A stretch of DNA of 64,000 bases from Alcaligenes ammonioxydans (GTDB taxonomy: Bacteria; Pseudomonadota; Gammaproteobacteria; Burkholderiales; Burkholderiaceae_B): NCBI RefSeq assembly GCF_019343455.1, contig NZ_CP049362.1, positions 1,302,001 to 1,366,000 of the forward strand, in the 5' to 3' direction. The notes under the pieces were generated by a model. That model did not search any database, was not told the DNA's origin, and worked only from the letters and a program-made list of their open reading frames with translations. Both the position numbers and the translations under genes were made by a program. The stretch's first letter is position 1, and every line of letters starts with the position of its first letter. Below, in pieces: positions 62,692 through 64,000 of the stretch.

Positions 62692-62964
62692 TTAAAAGAA
62701 GCTGTCTTCCTCAGGCGTTTCAGGAACAGGCTGGGTGGCAAACCAGTGTTTCTCCAACAGCAGCGTATGCGTCAAACCGTCCTTGCTGCAGTGAGAGTCA
62801 ATCTCGATCTGGCCGCGCTGGCTGCCACCTTCATTGAAGTTGTCGGCCTCGACTTCGGCAGCGGCCATATACGCCTGTAGGTTCAGCTCAGGCTGACCAC
62901 GATCCAGCACAAACTGACGAATGGCTTCCGCGCCTAACTCATTGAGGGTATAGGTGTAGTTCAT
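62692..62964 (-). CDS. small acidic protein of unknown function
   Basis: A 90-residue cytosolic protein starting MNYTYTLNELGAEAIRQFVL, with a well-placed CAGGAGC ribosome-binding site upstream and acidic composition (EVEADNFNEGG; ETPEEDSFF at the end). No signal, membrane segment or motif recognised. Codon use and length look genuine. It is transcribed leftward, away from the GntP gene terminator, and stands alone. The 198 bases between it and the Bug gene contain two hairpins only. Confidence 0.7.
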   Translation of the reverse strand: MNYTYTLNELGAEAIRQFVLDRGQPELNLQAYMAAAEVEADNFNEGGSQRGQIEIDSHCSKDGLTHTLLLEKHWFATQPVPETPEEDSFF

Positions 62965-63066
62965 GGCGTGCTCCTGATTATGGCTAATGATAATACGGGC
63001 CCCTACGCGTGAATCCTAGCATGCTCAGTCTCAACAACGGATAGCAAAGCGTTACCGGTTTTGGAT

Positions 63067-63100
63067 AAAAAAACAGCGATGTGCGAGGGGCACACCGCTG
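63067..63100 (-). terminator. intrinsic terminator of the GntP-family gene
   Basis: On the minus strand CAGCG-G-TGTGC-CCCTC-GCACA-T-CGCTG followed by T7: an 11-position stem with one mismatch and a strong T-run, 28 bases past the stop. Confidence 0.82.
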
Positions 63101-63127
63101 TGGACAAGGCCATTTTAGGCAGACGGT

Positions 63128-64000
63128 TTAAAAGCTGCCAAAAATCGTACCCAGCGTAATCACGGTGATCAGCGCCACAATAGGGGCTGCCATCGTCACC
63201 ATGGCGATATTGCCGTAGGACTGGCGGTGGTTCAGCTTGCAGATGGACAGCAAGGTGATGATGGCCCCGCAATGGGGCAGGGTGTCCAGGCCACCTGCGG
63301 CCATCACGGCGACACGGTGCAGCAATTCGGGGCTGATGCCGGCTTGTTGAGCCATGGCCAGATAGTCCGGGCCCAGGGTCTGCAAGGCAATGCTCAAGCC
63401 GCCCGAGGATGAGCCGGTAATACCGGCCAGCGTGGTCATGGCGACTGCCTCGGAAATCAGTGGATTGCCCGGTGCCACGTTCAGTACAAAGTCCCGAATA
63501 ATCGCAAAGCCTGCCAGGCTGGCAATGACCGCACCGTAACCAACTTCAGAGGCGGTATTGAACAAGGGCAGCATAAAACCGAATACCCCTTTGTTGATGC
63601 TTTCGCGCAGGTTTTTCCAATGCCCCAGACGGCTGATGATCAAGACCAGAATGGCCGTGATCAACGCAATAATCAGCGCCCACAGACCGGTAATTTTGGC
63701 CGGGTCCAGCTGAGGGAAGCGCTCGGCCATGAACCCGAAGTTTGTGTCGGGGAAAATGCCATAGGTGAACAGGGCATTGACGCCGATCACCAGAATCAAA
63801 GGCAGCAAAGCCAGGAAGATGGGCATGGGTTTCTCACCTTCCGTGCTATCGGGGGTGCTGGCGTCGAACTTATCCTGCCCATGATCCCCGTAGGTCTCGC
63901 CTTGGGCAATGGCCTTGCGAGCCCGTGACTGCAGCCACCACAAGCCACCGAAGGCCATGATCAAGGCACCAATAATTCCCAGTCCGGGCGCTGCAAACAC
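63128..64000 (-). CDS. GntP-family permease (N-terminal part beyond the window)
   Basis: The last 290 or so residues of an inner-membrane permease of the gluconate:H+ symporter (GntP) family; the frame is open to the right edge, so roughly the first third is missing. Hydrophobic helices alternate with short loops (IFLALLPLILVIGVNALFTY, LWALIIALITAILVLIISRL). Conserved stretches are LFNTASEVGYGAVIASLAGF, TTLAGITGSSSGGLSIALQT, MAAGGLDTLPHCGAIITLL and LNHRQSYGNIAMVT. Members carry gluconate and other hydroxy acids; substrate not determinable here. Followed by its own terminator. Confidence 0.9.
   Translation of the reverse strand: MFAAPGLGIIGALIMAFGGLWWLQSRARKAIAQGETYGDHGQDKFDASTPDSTEGEKPMPIFLALLPLILVIGVNALFTYGIFPDTNFGFMAERFPQLDPAKITGLWALIIALITAILVLIISRLGHWKNLRESINKGVFGFMLPLFNTASEVGYGAVIASLAGFAIIRDFVLNVAPGNPLISEAVAMTTLAGITGSSSGGLSIALQTLGPDYLAMAQQAGISPELLHRVAVMAAGGLDTLPHCGAIITLLSICKLNHRQSYGNIAMVTMAAPIVALITVITLGTIFGSF

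Noticed and set aside
1..64000. CRISPR arrays, tRNA or rRNA genes, insertion sequences, phage integration sites
   Set aside because: No regularly spaced repeats, cloverleaf-like segments, transposase or integrase frames were seen on reading both strands.

Overview
This is chromosomal DNA from a motile Gram-negative bacterium, most likely a betaproteobacterium of the Alcaligenaceae (Alcaligenes-like). That is an inference from the single-locus flagellar order, the Bug-type solute receptor, the NrtR-NadC pair and the moderately high GC. No rRNA, tRNA, insertion sequence, prophage or CRISPR array was seen.

1-34.3 kb is a flagellar regulon. flgE (cut at the left edge), flgFGHIJ, flgKL and two chemoreceptors read rightward, followed by a small lipoprotein, a cNMP/CBS/nucleotidyltransferase protein and a DnaQ-like exonuclease. 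The leftward block holds fliRQPONML, fliK, fliJIHGFE, an FlhB C-terminal-domain homologue with a second FliK-like protein, then fliT, fliS, fliD, flaG and fliC. fliA reads rightward from the flaG intergenic region. Four sites of the form TAAA-N15-GCCGTTAA (sigma-28) lie upstream of flgK, flaG, fliC and a PAS chemoreceptor, so FliA and its likely targets are both in the window. Between fliA and fliC is a Phd/YefM-RelE toxin-antitoxin locus whose toxin reading frame is broken.

34.6-36.7 kb is a Tat-exported PhoX phosphatase with a Pho-box-like promoter and a good terminator.

37.2-53.8 kb is the most unusual part: eleven tightly packed rightward genes built round srfA-srfB-srfC. SrfB is an Hsp70/actin-fold ATPase and SrfC a dynamin-like GTPase. 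They are followed by a single-pass protein, a secreted VWA protein, a LolD/MacB-like ABC ATPase with its FtsX-type permease, an exported formylglycine-generating-enzyme fold without the catalytic cysteines, two lipoproteins, and a single-pass protein that joins a SrfA-like N-terminal domain to a periplasmic VWA domain. Three proteins bridge the inner membrane with proline-rich stalks, so I infer an NTP-driven envelope-spanning machine. srfA carries an apparent frameshift in this sequence.

53.9-64 kb holds a DUF445 membrane protein, two leftward Aer-like PAS chemoreceptors, the NAD regulator NrtR, nadC behind two candidate NrtR operators, an orphan Bug/TctC receptor, a small unknown protein and a GntP-family permease cut by the right edge.
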